A stretch of DNA of 12,069 nucleotides from CANLBN01 sp050633825 (lineage in GTDB: Bacteria > Pseudomonadota > Gammaproteobacteria > Pseudomonadales > Cellvibrionaceae). Of the stretch, positions 4,432 to 12,069 are shown in pieces; within the stretch, counting starts at the first letter, position 1; each line of letters opens with the position of its first letter. Below the pieces are notes generated by a model that worked only from the letters and a program-made list of their open reading frames with translations, made no database searches and had not been told where the DNA came from. The position numbers and the translations under genes were made by a program. The stretch is from NCBI GenBank assembly GCA_050633825.1, contig JBOEHG010000077.1:1-12069 (forward strand). Reading direction: 5' to 3'.

Positions 4432-7266
4432 GTGCCAGATAGTATGGAACAACTGTGGAGCACCGCTCACATTTCCGGTGGTAATGCAGCCTATGTTGAA
4501 GAGCTGTACGATACTTACCTCCATGATCCCAATAATATTCCTGAAGAGTGGCGAGAATATTTTGATCAGTTGCCTCGCATTAATCATGCGTCTGCACACG
4601 ATACGCCTCACTCTGTTATTCGTGAACAGTTCCGTTTGTTGGCAAAATACCCGGCAAAAGGTAGTGCTACTGCCAGCCCTGCTCAAGTTGCTACTGCTGC
4701 CCATGATGAGAAGCAGGTTAATGTTGTTCAACTGATGCAAGCTTATCGATCTCGCGGCCATACAAAAGCGAATACTGATCCTCTTGGTTTAACTAAAAAT
4801 AATTCTGCCGAATATTTACAGCTTCATTACCACGGTTTAACTGCCGCTGAACTTGATTCTGTTTTTAATGCCAGTAATTTATTCTTTGGTTATGACAGTG
4901 CACCGCTAAAAGATATTATTGCGGATCTTGAAGCCACTTATTGTGGCAGTATTGGTGCTGAAGTAACACATATTGCTGATGCTGATGAATTTAAATGGTT
5001 ACAGCAACGCCTAGAAAGTGCGCGTGCAAAACCAACCTATTCAAAAGAGGCTAAGTTACGCCTCTTACAGCGTTTGTCTGCAGCTGAAGGTTTAGAAAAG
5101 CATCTCGACAGTAAGTACCCTGGTACAAAACGTTTTGGCCTTGAAGGCGGTGAAAGTCTTATTCCAATGTTGGATGGCTTGATTAAGCGAGCTGGTACTT
5201 ACGGCGCTAAAGAAATTGTATTGGGTATGGCGCACCGTGGCCGCCTGAATACATTGGTCAATGTTTTCGGTAAAAATCCAGCAGATTTATTTGATGAATT
5301 TGAAGGTAAAAAATTAGTTGATACCTCCGGTGATGTTAAATATCACCAAGGCTTTTCAACTAATGTCATGACACCTGGTGGTGAGTTGCATATGGCGATG
5401 GCATTTAACCCATCGCACTTGGAAATTGTTGCGCCAGTAGTTGTTGGTTCTGTTCGCGCACGCCAAGATCGTCGTAAAGATAAAACCGGTGATATTGTTG
5501 TGCCTATTAATATTCATGGTGATGCGGCATTCTCTGGTCAGGGCGTTGTTTTTGAGTTACTGCAAATGTCTCAAACACGTGCCTATAAAACCGGTGGTAG
5601 CATTCATATTGTTATTAATAACCAGGTTGGTTTTACGACAAATCATCCCGAAGATGCTCGTTCAACACCTTATTGTACTGATGTCGCAAAATTTGTGGGT
5701 GCACCTGTTTTTCATGTTAATGGTGATGACCCTGAGGCGGTAATGTTTGTGACTCAATTAGCGATGGATTATCGTTATGAGTTTAAAAAAGACGTCGTCA
5801 TTGATTTAGTTTGTTATCGTCGTCGTGGCCATAATGAAACAGATGAGCCCTCATCAACACAGCCATTGATGTATCAAGTCATTAAGAAACATAAGACTAC
5901 TCGTACGCTTTATGCTGAAAAGTTAGTCAGTGAAGGCATTCTTTCGCAAGAAGAAAGTAACCAAATGGCAAGTGATTATCGCGCTGCGTTGGATCGAGGT
6001 GAGCACGTAGCTGAAGGTCTTGTAAGTGAGCCTGATAAATCTCTTTTTGTTGATTGGGAACCTTACTTAGGTCACGACTGGATTGATCCAGCAGATACTG
6101 GTTATGACTTGAAAAAATTGCAAAATGTTGCGCATAAAGCCTGTGATATCCCTGACGGTGTTCAGGTGCAAAGACAAGTTCAAAAGATTTATGAAGACCG
6201 CAATAAAATGGCCAGCGGCTCATTACCCATCAACTGGGGAATGGCGGAAACTTTAGCGTATGCGACGTTAATAGAAGAGGGCGCAGGTATTCGCCTTACC
6301 GGTCAAGATGTGGGTCGAGGAACATTTTCTCATCGCCATGCAGTCATCCATAACCAAAAAGATGGCAGTCGTTATATGCCCTTAGCGAATCTTTTTGAAG
6401 GCCAGCGTAATTTTCATCTCCATGATTCATTATTATCTGAAGAAGCGGTATTGGGTTTTGAATATGGTTATGCGTCGACTAAGCCTGATACCTTAGTTAT
6501 TTGGGAAGCGCAATTTGGTGATTTTGCCAATGGTGCGCAAGTCGTTATCGATCAGTTTATTACCAGTGGTGAGCATAAATGGGGCCGTTTATGTGGTCTA
6601 ACAATGTTGCTCCCACATGGTTATGAAGGGCAGGGGCCAGAGCATTCCTCCGCACGTCTTGAGCGCTATATGCAATTATGTGCTGAACATAATATTCAAG
6701 TCTGTATACCAACAACACCTGCACAAGTCTTCCATATATTACGCCGACAAGTCGTACGCCCAATGCGTAGGCCTTTAGTGATTATGAGTCCTAAATGGAT
6801 TCTTCGACATAAGCTTGCAACATCTTCTTTAGAAGATTTGGCTAATGGTAAATTTTATAACGTCATCACAGATGATCAGGTTAAGCCTAAGTCCGTTAAA
6901 AAAGTCGTTTTATGTAGCGGTAAGGTTTATTACCATTTATTGGAAGCGCGTATGGAAACTGGCCAAGACGATGTTGCATTTGTTCGTCTTGAACAGTTGT
7001 ACCCATTTCCTAAGGCAGAATTAATTGAAGCCTTAACACCATTCAAAAATGCAAAAGAAGTTGTTTGGTGTCAGGAAGAGCCGCGTAATCAGGGTGCCTG
7101 GTTCCAAATTAAACATCGTTTGGAAAATGCCTTAGAAGAGTCTCACTTGGAATCAGAGGTTGGATACGTAGGTCGTATCTCTTCAGCGGCGCCTGCGTGT
7201 GGCTATATGTCGGTTCACTTAGATGAACAAAAACGTTTTATTGAAGAAGCACTAAAAATCAATTAA
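4432..7266 (+). CDS. sucA: 2-oxoglutarate dehydrogenase E1 component SucA
   Basis: Thiamine-diphosphate enzyme that decarboxylates 2-oxoglutarate and succinylates the lipoyl group of SucB. It has 944 residues (933 in E. coli). The N-terminal segment (about 5-45, 'SGGNAAYVEELY') is the E2/E3-binding part. The dehydrogenase domain spans about 210-520, with 'MAHRGRLN' (His268), the ThDP/Mg motif running from 'HGDAAFSGQG' (Asp364) to 'NNQ' (396-398), and His305. The transketolase-like domain (about 590-780) has 'GRGTFSHRHAV' and 'LLPHGYEGQGPEHSSAR' (His729), followed by the C-terminal domain ending near 'YMSVHLDEQ'. The start is GTG at 4432, preceded by a GAGAG stretch (4416-4420). The ATG at 4444 would remove residues that align with relatives. 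The gene is intact; sucB follows after 120 bases. Confidence 0.97.
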   Translation: MPDSMEQLWSTAHISGGNAAYVEELYDTYLHDPNNIPEEWREYFDQLPRINHASAHDTPHSVIREQFRLLAKYPAKGSATASPAQVATAAHDEKQVNVVQLMQAYRSRGHTKANTDPLGLTKNNSAEYLQLHYHGLTAAELDSVFNASNLFFGYDSAPLKDIIADLEATYCGSIGAEVTHIADADEFKWLQQRLESARAKPTYSKEAKLRLLQRLSAAEGLEKHLDSKYPGTKRFGLEGGESLIPMLDGLIKRAGTYGAKEIVLGMAHRGRLNTLVNVFGKNPADLFDEFEGKKLVDTSGDVKYHQGFSTNVMTPGGELHMAMAFNPSHLEIVAPVVVGSVRARQDRRKDKTGDIVVPINIHGDAAFSGQGVVFELLQMSQTRAYKTGGSIHIVINNQVGFTTNHPEDARSTPYCTDVAKFVGAPVFHVNGDDPEAVMFVTQLAMDYRYEFKKDVVIDLVCYRRRGHNETDEPSSTQPLMYQVIKKHKTTRTLYAEKLVSEGILSQEESNQMASDYRAALDRGEHVAEGLVSEPDKSLFVDWEPYLGHDWIDPADTGYDLKKLQNVAHKACDIPDGVQVQRQVQKIYEDRNKMASGSLPINWGMAETLAYATLIEEGAGIRLTGQDVGRGTFSHRHAVIHNQKDGSRYMPLANLFEGQRNFHLHDSLLSEEAVLGFEYGYASTKPDTLVIWEAQFGDFANGAQVVIDQFITSGEHKWGRLCGLTMLLPHGYEGQGPEHSSARLERYMQLCAEHNIQVCIPTTPAQVFHILRRQVVRPMRRPLVIMSPKWILRHKLATSSLEDLANGKFYNVITDDQVKPKSVKKVVLCSGKVYYHLLEARMETGQDDVAFVRLEQLYPFPKAELIEALTPFKNAKEVVWCQEEPRNQGAWFQIKHRLENALEESHLESEVGYVGRISSAAPACGYMSVHLDEQKRFIEEALKIN

Positions 7267-7321
7267 TTCGTTTTTGATAATAGGTAGTATTTTAAGAATA
7301 GTTATTTTAAAAATGGTTTGG

Positions 7322-7340
7322 CTTATTAAATATTAATAAG
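7322..7340 (+). other. AT-rich hairpin between sucA and sucB
   Basis: CTTATTAA and TTAATAAG form perfect 8-bp arms with a 3-base loop in the 120-base gap between sucA and sucB. The stem has only two G-C pairs and no T-run follows, so it is unlikely to terminate. It may be a message-stability element, or simply chance in AT-rich spacer. Confidence 0.2.
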
Positions 7341-7386
7341 GCTAAATATTAGAACGTAATTAGGTAAAGCAATAGGAATTTAACGA

Positions 7387-8886
7387 ATGGCAACTGAAAT
7401 AAAAGCACCCACGTTTCCTGAATCAGTTCAGGACGGCACCGTCGCTACTTGGCATAAGAAGCCTGGCGAACAAGTCAGCCGAGATGAGCTGATTGTTGAA
7501 ATTGAAACCGATAAAGTCGTTTTAGAAGTTGTCGCACCTGCTGATGGTGTGTTGGCAGATGTTAAAAAACAAGAAGGCGATATCGTTTTAAGTAACGAAA
7601 TTCTTGCATCCGTGACAGAAGGTTCCGTTGATACAAGTGCCCCTGCTGCCGCTGCACCAGCAGCCAGTGGTGCCTCTGGTGCTTTAGTTGAAATTAAAAC
7701 ACCGACTTTTCCTGAGTCTGTTCAAGATGGCACTATTGCCTCTTGGCATAAATCTTCCGGTGAAGCCGTTAGTCGTGACGAGTTAATTGTTGAAATTGAA
7801 ACCGACAAGGTCGTCCTTGAAGTGGTAGCTCCAGCTGATGGCGCGATGGGTGATATCTTAAAGCAAGAAGGTGATACAGTCCTGAGTGGTGAAGTGATTG
7901 CTTTTGTCTCTGAAGGTGCTTCCGGTGGCGCTGCGGCTGCGGCCCCTGCTGCATCAAGTGCCAGTGAATCATCAACAGAAGAAGCTGTTGCAAGTCCATC
8001 TGCGCGTAAATTAGCGGCGGAGAAAGAAATAGATCTTGGTACGGTTAAAGGTACGGGAAAAAGCGGTTTGATTACTAAAGAAGATGTTCAAAATGCTTCA
8101 GCAAAACCGGCTGCGGCTCCTCAAGCAGCTCCGACAAAAGCGAGTACTACTCCAGCAGTTGCGCCGATGACAGCTACTGGCGATCGTGTCGAAAAACGTG
8201 TTCCTATGACCCGTTTACGTAAACGTATTGCTGAACGTCTATTAGAAGCAACTCAAACAACGGCTATGTTAACTACGTTTAACGAAGTTAATATGGGCCC
8301 GGTAATGGAGTTGCGTAAAAAATATAAAGATCAATTTGAAAAAGCGCATGACGGCACACGCTTAGGTTTTATGGGTTTCTTTGTAAAAGCAGCTGTTGAA
8401 GCGCTGAAAAAATTCCCAGCGATCAATGCATCGATTGACGGTGATGATGTGGTTTATCACGGTTATCAGGATATTGGTGTTGCAGTATCAACACCTGGTG
8501 GACTCGTTGTTCCTGTGTTACGCAATGCAGAAAACATGAGTCTGGCAGATACAGAATCAACAATCCGTGATTTTGGTCTTCGCGCTCGTGATGGTAAATT
8601 AGGTATTGATGAAATGACTGGCGGAACCTTTACCATCACCAACGGTGGTGTGTTTGGTTCGTTGCTATCAACGCCAATCTTGAATTTACCACAGACAGCT
8701 ATTTTAGGAATGCACAAAATCCAAGAGCGCCCAATGGCCGTGAATGGAGAAGTGGTTATTCAGCCGATCATGTATCTTGCTCTTTCTTATGACCACCGCA
8801 TGGTTGATGGTAAAGAAGCAGTACAGTTCTTAGTGGCAATTAAAGACTTACTAGAAGATCCTGCAAGGATTTTGCTCGATATATAA
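7387..8886 (+). CDS. sucB: Dihydrolipoyl succinyltransferase (E2o) SucB with two lipoyl domains
   Basis: Core of the 2-oxoglutarate dehydrogenase complex: its lipoyl arm takes the succinyl group from SucA, the catalytic domain passes it to CoA, and Lpd reoxidises the arm. The order is lipoyl domain 1 (about 2-79, Lys43 in 'ETDKVVLEV'), an Ala-rich linker, lipoyl domain 2 (about 100-177, Lys141 in the same motif), an Ala/Ser linker, the peripheral-subunit-binding domain (about 203-238, 'SPSARKLAAE'), an Ala/Pro linker, and the acyltransferase domain (about 265-499) with His470 and Asp474 in 'DHRMVDG'. The catalytic domain closely follows E. coli SucB ('LTTFNEVNM', 'NASIDGDDVVYH'), not AceF. 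The length is 499 residues against about 405 for E. coli SucB, which has one lipoyl domain. AGGA at 7374-7377 supports the ATG. Confidence 0.97.
   Translation: MATEIKAPTFPESVQDGTVATWHKKPGEQVSRDELIVEIETDKVVLEVVAPADGVLADVKKQEGDIVLSNEILASVTEGSVDTSAPAAAAPAASGASGALVEIKTPTFPESVQDGTIASWHKSSGEAVSRDELIVEIETDKVVLEVVAPADGAMGDILKQEGDTVLSGEVIAFVSEGASGGAAAAAPAASSASESSTEEAVASPSARKLAAEKEIDLGTVKGTGKSGLITKEDVQNASAKPAAAPQAAPTKASTTPAVAPMTATGDRVEKRVPMTRLRKRIAERLLEATQTTAMLTTFNEVNMGPVMELRKKYKDQFEKAHDGTRLGFMGFFVKAAVEALKKFPAINASIDGDDVVYHGYQDIGVAVSTPGGLVVPVLRNAENMSLADTESTIRDFGLRARDGKLGIDEMTGGTFTITNGGVFGSLLSTPILNLPQTAILGMHKIQERPMAVNGEVVIQPIMYLALSYDHRMVDGKEAVQFLVAIKDLLEDPARILLDI
7399..7623 (+). repeat. SucB lipoyl-domain repeat, copy 1
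   Basis: Codons 5-79. It carries the lipoylation lysine codon at 7513-7515. Over residues 7-79 the protein agrees with copy 2 at 56 of 73 positions. The copies are offset by exactly 98 codons (294 bases), and many synonymous differences show that the duplication is not recent. Confidence 0.85.
7693..7917 (+). repeat. SucB lipoyl-domain repeat, copy 2
   Basis: Codons 103-177, with the lipoylation lysine at residue 141. The stretch around that lysine (from 'SRDELIVEIETDK' to 'VVAPADG') is identical in protein to copy 1, while the flanks differ. This fits two functional lipoyl domains under the same constraint. Confidence 0.85.
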
Positions 8887-8998
8887 AGAAGGGTGGAGCA
8901 CTACTGATTTAAATCCACAAGGTTTAACGATTAGCTAGTGTAAATAAATTAACTTTAATTCAAAAAATTATTGTTACAAATTACAGTTAGGAAAAATT

Positions 8999-10453
8999 AT
9001 GTCCGACAATAAATTCGACGTTATCGTCATCGGTTCTGGCCCTGGTGGTTATGTTGCAGCGATTCGTGCTGGCCAACTAGGTTTAAAAACAGCTTGTGTT
9101 GAAAAATGGCAAGATGACAAAGGTAAAACCGTTAATGGCGGAACTTGCCTAAATGTTGGTTGTATCCCTTCCAAGGCACTATTAGACAGCTCCCATCGTT
9201 ATCATGATGCCCATGAAGGTTTTGAAAAACATGGTATCACGACTGGCAAACTAAAAATTGATGTGCCAGCAATGCTTGAGCGTAAAAATAAAGTGGTTGC
9301 GCAAATGGCGGGCGGTGTTTCTGGCTTGTTTAAAGCAAATAAAGTCACGTCGATTGGTGGTAAAGGTAAATTGTTGGCAGGTAAAAAAGTTGAAGTGACT
9401 GATGCCGATGGCAAAGTAACTGTTTATGAAGCCGGCAATGTTATTTTGGCTTCAGGTTCTGTACCCATTAATATCCCAGTTGCACCTGTTAATCCAGAAG
9501 ACAACGATATCATTGTTGATTCTACTGGCGCACTTGAGTTTACTGAAATACCTAAAAAATTAGGTGTTATTGGTGCAGGTGTTATTGGTTTGGAATTGGG
9601 TAGTGTTTGGAGTCGCTTAGGTTCTGAAGTTGTTTGCCTTGAAGCAATGGACGATTTCTTAGGTATGATGGATAAGCAAATTGCGAAAGAATCAGAAAAA
9701 ATCTTCCGCAAACAAGGTTTGGATATTCGTTTAAGCTGCCGTGTAACGGGTTCGAAGATCAAAGGCAAAAAAGTTGAAGTTACTTACACTGATAAAGACG
9801 GTAATGAGCAAAAAGAAACGTTTGATAAGTTAATTGTTTGCGTAGGTCGTCGTCCTTACACTGAAGGCCTATTAGCCGAAGATAGTGGCGTTAATATTGA
9901 TGAGCGTGGTTCTATTTTTGTTGATGAGAATTGCGCAACCAATGTTGCTGGTGTTTGGGCAGTAGGTGATATCGTTCGTGGACCAATGTTGGCTCACAAG
10001 GCGTCTGAAGAAGGTGTTATTGTTGCGGAAAGAATCGCTGGTGAAAAAGCGATGATGAACTATGATGTTATTCCTAACGTTATTTATACTCACCCTGAAG
10101 TTGCTTCTGTTGGTCAAACAGAAGAGCAAGTTAAAGCGTCAGGTGAAGAGTACAATGTAGGCACCTTCCCATTTTTGGCTGTTGGTCGTGCCGTTGCTGC
10201 TGATGAGCAGGACGGTATGGTAAAAATTATTGCTCATGCAAAAACAGATCGTATTTTAGGTTGCCATATTGTGGGCCCAAGTGCATCTGACTTGACGCAG
10301 CAAATTGCGATTGCGATGGAGTTTGGTTCAACAGCAGAAGATATCGGTATGACAGTATTCGGTCATCCGACATTCTCTGAAGCAGTAAAAGAAGCGGCAT
10401 TAGCGGCCAATGGTCATGCTATCCATATGCCAAATCGTAAAAAAAGAAAATAA
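8999..10453 (+). CDS. lpd: Dihydrolipoamide dehydrogenase (E3) Lpd
   Basis: FAD/NAD disulphide oxidoreductase that reoxidises the dihydrolipoyl groups of SucB and reduces NAD. At 484 residues it is near the family norm. It shows the FAD-binding GSGPGG at 12-17, the redox disulphide Cys50/Cys55 in 'GGTCLNVGCIPSK', the NAD-binding GAGVIG at 192-197, the second FAD motif near 'VWAVGDIVRGPMLAHKA', and the catalytic His456/Glu461 pair in 'GHPTFSEAVKEA' in the dimerisation domain. It ends in the basic tail 'NRKKRK'. AGGA (8989-8992) lies six bases before the ATG. Lying between sucB and sucC, it is probably the E3 dedicated to this complex, as LpdG is in Pseudomonas, though E3 may also serve other complexes. 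A terminator follows. Confidence 0.97.
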   Translation: MSDNKFDVIVIGSGPGGYVAAIRAGQLGLKTACVEKWQDDKGKTVNGGTCLNVGCIPSKALLDSSHRYHDAHEGFEKHGITTGKLKIDVPAMLERKNKVVAQMAGGVSGLFKANKVTSIGGKGKLLAGKKVEVTDADGKVTVYEAGNVILASGSVPINIPVAPVNPEDNDIIVDSTGALEFTEIPKKLGVIGAGVIGLELGSVWSRLGSEVVCLEAMDDFLGMMDKQIAKESEKIFRKQGLDIRLSCRVTGSKIKGKKVEVTYTDKDGNEQKETFDKLIVCVGRRPYTEGLLAEDSGVNIDERGSIFVDENCATNVAGVWAVGDIVRGPMLAHKASEEGVIVAERIAGEKAMMNYDVIPNVIYTHPEVASVGQTEEQVKASGEEYNVGTFPFLAVGRAVAADEQDGMVKIIAHAKTDRILGCHIVGPSASDLTQQIAIAMEFGSTAEDIGMTVFGHPTFSEAVKEAALAANGHAIHMPNRKKRK

Positions 10454-10466
10454 ATAGTATTTAATG

Positions 10467-10507
10467 AAACCGTTTTGTTTATTAAAGCGGTTTTATTATT
10501 TTTTTGG
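10467..10507 (+). terminator. Rho-independent terminator after lpd
   Basis: AAACCGTTTT pairs with AAAGCGGTTT (10467-10476 with 10484-10493; nine Watson-Crick pairs and one G-T) over a 7-base loop. It is followed by T, ATTA and a run of seven T. This is a good intrinsic terminator 14 bases after the lpd stop. It should end or strongly reduce transcription before sucC. Confidence 0.75.
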
Positions 10508-10508
10508 T

Positions 10509-10544
10509 GCAAGTTAACATTTGTATTTATAAATGAAAGCTTGC
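10509..10544 (+). promoter_or_regulatory. Extended hairpin between lpd terminator and sucC
   Basis: An outer stem GCAAGTT/AGCTTGC-side (10509-10515 with 10538-10544, one wobble), a symmetric AA/AA internal loop, and an inner stem CATTTG/TAAATG (10518-10523 with 10530-10535, last pair wobble) close on a 6-base loop. That is 13 pairs in 36 bases. Coming directly after a terminator, it could shape the sucC leader or form a binding site. Pseudomonas species have a published sucC-associated RNA motif; I cannot tell by eye whether this is a relative. Confidence 0.3.
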
Positions 10545-10568
10545 TTCTTTAAAACACGTTTCTAATAT
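10541..10568 (+). promoter_or_regulatory. Possible sucCD promoter
   Basis: TTGCTT (10541-10546) and TAATAT (10563-10568) are 16 bases apart and lie 40 bases before the sucC ATG, after the lpd terminator. A promoter is expected somewhere here if the terminator is efficient, and this pair is the best placed. The -35 match is poor and it overlaps the hairpin's descending arm. Confidence 0.25.
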
Positions 10569-10594
10569 GTATTGTATTTTTTAGGAACAAAATT

Positions 10595-10600
10595 AGCGGA
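10595..10600 (+). promoter_or_regulatory. Ribosome binding site setting the sucC start at 10608
   Basis: AGCGGA lies seven bases before the ATG at 10608, whose product begins 'MNLHEYQAKQLF' exactly as SucC does in relatives. An in-frame ATG at 10572 would add 12 residues with no family counterpart. Confidence 0.6.
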
Positions 10601-10607
10601 AATTATT

Positions 10608-11774
10608 ATGAATTTGCACGAGTATCAGGCTAAACAATTGTTTGCCGAATACGATTTGCCTGTATCTAAAGGCGTTGCTGCCGCAACTGCAGAAGAGGCA
10701 GTGGCTGCTGCTGATACTATTGGTGGTGATAAGTGGGTTGTTAAAGCTCAGGTTCACGCCGGCGGTCGCGGTAAAGCAGGTGGCGTTAAATTGGTTGACT
10801 CTAAAGATGAAATCAAAGCGTTTGCTGAAAACTGGTTAGGTAAAAACTTAGTTACTTACCAAACAGATGAGAATGGCCAACCTGTTAGTCGTATTTTGGT
10901 TGAATCATGCACTGATATTGCTCAAGAGCTTTACTTAGGTGCCGTTGTTGATCGTGCGACTCGTAGTATCGTATTCATGGCATCTACTGAAGGCGGTGTT
11001 GAAATCGAAACTGTTGCAGAAGAGACGCCAGAGAAAATTTTAAAAGCAATCATTGATCCTTTGGTTGGTCCTCAGCCTTATCAGGGTCGTGAGCTTGCAT
11101 TTAAATTAGGTTTGAACCCTGCCCAAGTTAAGCAATTCACCAAAATCTTTTTAGGTTTGGCGAAAATGTTTGAAGATTTTGATTTTGCTTTATTAGAAAT
11201 CAATCCGCTTGTTATTACTGAAGAAGGTAACCTTCACTGTTTAGACGGTAAAATCAATATCGATAGTAATGCGCTTTACCGACAACCTAAAATTCGTGAA
11301 ATGCATGATCCTTCGCAAGAAGATGAGCGTGAAGCACATGCGGCGTCTTTTGAATTGAACTATGTTGCGCTTGATGGAAACGTTGGCTGCATGGTGAATG
11401 GTGCGGGCCTTGCAATGGGCACTATGGATATCGTTAACCTGCACGGTGGTAAGCCAGCGAACTTCCTTGACGTAGGTGGTGGCGCAACTAAAGAGCGTGT
11501 TATCGAAGCATTTAAACTGATTTTATCTGATGATAGCGTTAAAGCAGTGCTAGTTAATATTTTCGGTGGAATTGTCCGTTGTGACATGATTGCTGAAGGT
11601 ATTATTGGTGCAGTTGAAGAAGTCGGTGTTCAAGTTCCTGTTGTTGTACGTTTAGAAGGTACTAATGCAGAAGCCGGTAAAAAATTACTGGATGCAAGTT
11701 CATTGAACTTAGTGGGCGCAACATCATTAACAGATGCAGCAGAAAAAGTTGTTGCTGCTGCGGAGGGCAAATAA
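10608..11774 (+). CDS. sucC: Succinyl-CoA synthetase (ADP-forming) beta subunit SucC
   Basis: With SucD it converts succinyl-CoA, phosphate and ADP (or GDP) to succinate, CoA and ATP (or GTP), the substrate-level phosphorylation of the cycle. The protein has 388 residues, the same as E. coli SucC. The ATP-grasp domain covers roughly 1-240, with the nucleotide-loop region 'QVHAGGRGKAGGVK' at 48-61 and 'EINPLVI'. The C-terminal CoA-ligase domain carries 'NFLDVGGGATKERV' and 'NIFGGIVRCD' (about 317-326), which form the subunit contact and succinate/phosphate site. It ends in 'AAEGK'. The stop overlaps the sucD start by one base, the usual coupled arrangement. No defect is seen. Confidence 0.98.
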   Translation: MNLHEYQAKQLFAEYDLPVSKGVAAATAEEAVAAADTIGGDKWVVKAQVHAGGRGKAGGVKLVDSKDEIKAFAENWLGKNLVTYQTDENGQPVSRILVESCTDIAQELYLGAVVDRATRSIVFMASTEGGVEIETVAEETPEKILKAIIDPLVGPQPYQGRELAFKLGLNPAQVKQFTKIFLGLAKMFEDFDFALLEINPLVITEEGNLHCLDGKINIDSNALYRQPKIREMHDPSQEDEREAHAASFELNYVALDGNVGCMVNGAGLAMGTMDIVNLHGGKPANFLDVGGGATKERVIEAFKLILSDDSVKAVLVNIFGGIVRCDMIAEGIIGAVEEVGVQVPVVVRLEGTNAEAGKKLLDASSLNLVGATSLTDAAEKVVAAAEGK

Positions 11775-12069
11775 TGTCTATTTTGATCGATAAAAATACT
11801 AAAGTTATTTGTCAGGGTTTTACTGGCTCGAATGGTACTTTCCATTCTGAACAAGCCATTGAATATGGTACACAAATGGTCGGTGGTGTTACGCCAGGTA
11901 AAGGTGGTAGCACTCATCTTGGCCTACCTGTATTCAATACCGTTAAAGAAGCAGTAGAAGCAACGGGCGCAACAGCAACCGTTATCTATGTTCCAGCGCC
12001 ATTCTGTAAAGATTCAATTATTGAAGCCGCAGATGCAGGTCTTGAGTTAATCATCACTATTACTGAAGG
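11774..12069 (+). CDS. sucD: Succinyl-CoA synthetase alpha subunit SucD, 3' end outside window
   Basis: Partner of SucC. It binds CoA and carries the phosphorylated histidine of the reaction. The 98 visible residues are the N-terminal CoA-binding Rossmann domain. They open with 'MSILIDKNTKVICQGFTGS', followed by 'GGVTPGKGG' and 'VIYVPAPFCKDS', nearly the same as E. coli SucD. The phospho-histidine (near residue 246 in E. coli) lies beyond the window. The ATG overlaps the sucC stop (TAATG), and GGAGGG at the end of sucC serves as ribosome site. Truncation is only the window edge. Confidence 0.97.
   Translation, partial: MSILIDKNTKVICQGFTGSNGTFHSEQAIEYGTQMVGGVTPGKGGSTHLGLPVFNTVKEAVEATGATATVIYVPAPFCKDSIIEAADAGLELIITITE

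Noticed and set aside
4321..4761. 146-codon frame on the minus strand over the sucA start
   Set aside because: It is antisense to a clearly coding region, and its composition is what reversed sucA codons give.
7399..7917. Lipoyl duplication as a sequencing or assembly artefact
   Set aside because: The two copies differ at many synonymous positions and have different linkers, so they are true separate domains.
8893..8918. Hairpin between sucB and lpd (GTGGA/TCCAC)
   Set aside because: Only five pairs with a 16-base loop and no T-run; not distinguishable from chance.
10572..10607. In-frame upstream ATG giving SucC 12 extra residues
   Set aside because: The family protein starts at 'MNLHEYQAKQLF' (10608), a ribosome site precedes that ATG, and no SucC homologue I know carries the extension.

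Overview
This is the tricarboxylic-acid-cycle supercluster of a Gram-negative bacterium, almost certainly a gammaproteobacterium. The gene order is gltA (divergent), sdhA-sdhB, sucA-sucB-lpd, sucC-sucD. An E3 gene (lpd) between sucB and sucC, and a SucA N-terminus of the 'SGGNAAYVEELY' kind, point to the Pseudomonadales/Oceanospirillales side rather than to enterics. The moderately AT-rich DNA suggests a marine Oceanospirillales-like genome. The species cannot be named from the sequence alone.

Layout: 1-926 (minus) is citrate synthase, cut by the window edge after residue 308. 927-1752 is an 826-base divergent control region. It holds a probable gltA promoter and a structured gltA leader on the minus strand, and a strong sigma70-type promoter on the plus strand followed by a 366-base leader. 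1753-4239 holds sdhA and sdhB. 4240-4431 carries two strong hairpins. 4432-8886 holds sucA and sucB. 8999-10453 is lpd. A rho-independent terminator and a further hairpin lie at 10467-10544. 10608-11774 is sucC, and sucD begins at 11774 with a one-base overlap and runs off the end.

How the genes work together: GltA feeds citrate into the cycle. SucA (E1), SucB (E2) and Lpd (E3) form the 2-oxoglutarate dehydrogenase complex, which makes succinyl-CoA. SucCD converts it to succinate with formation of ATP or GTP. SdhAB oxidises succinate to fumarate. In relatives the membrane anchor and quinone site come from SdhC and SdhD, encoded just upstream of sdhA.

The main anomaly is that sdhC and sdhD are absent from their expected place. 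In the 366 bases between the sdh promoter and sdhA no frame resembles either protein. SdhB nevertheless keeps its quinone-site residues, so anchors are probably encoded elsewhere or the locus has been rearranged. The leader that remains can be drawn as a multibranched RNA starting about 10 bases after the predicted transcription start. The second unusual point is that SucB has two tandem lipoyl domains (56 of 73 aligned residues identical) where the E. coli-type E2o has one. All enzyme genes appear intact.
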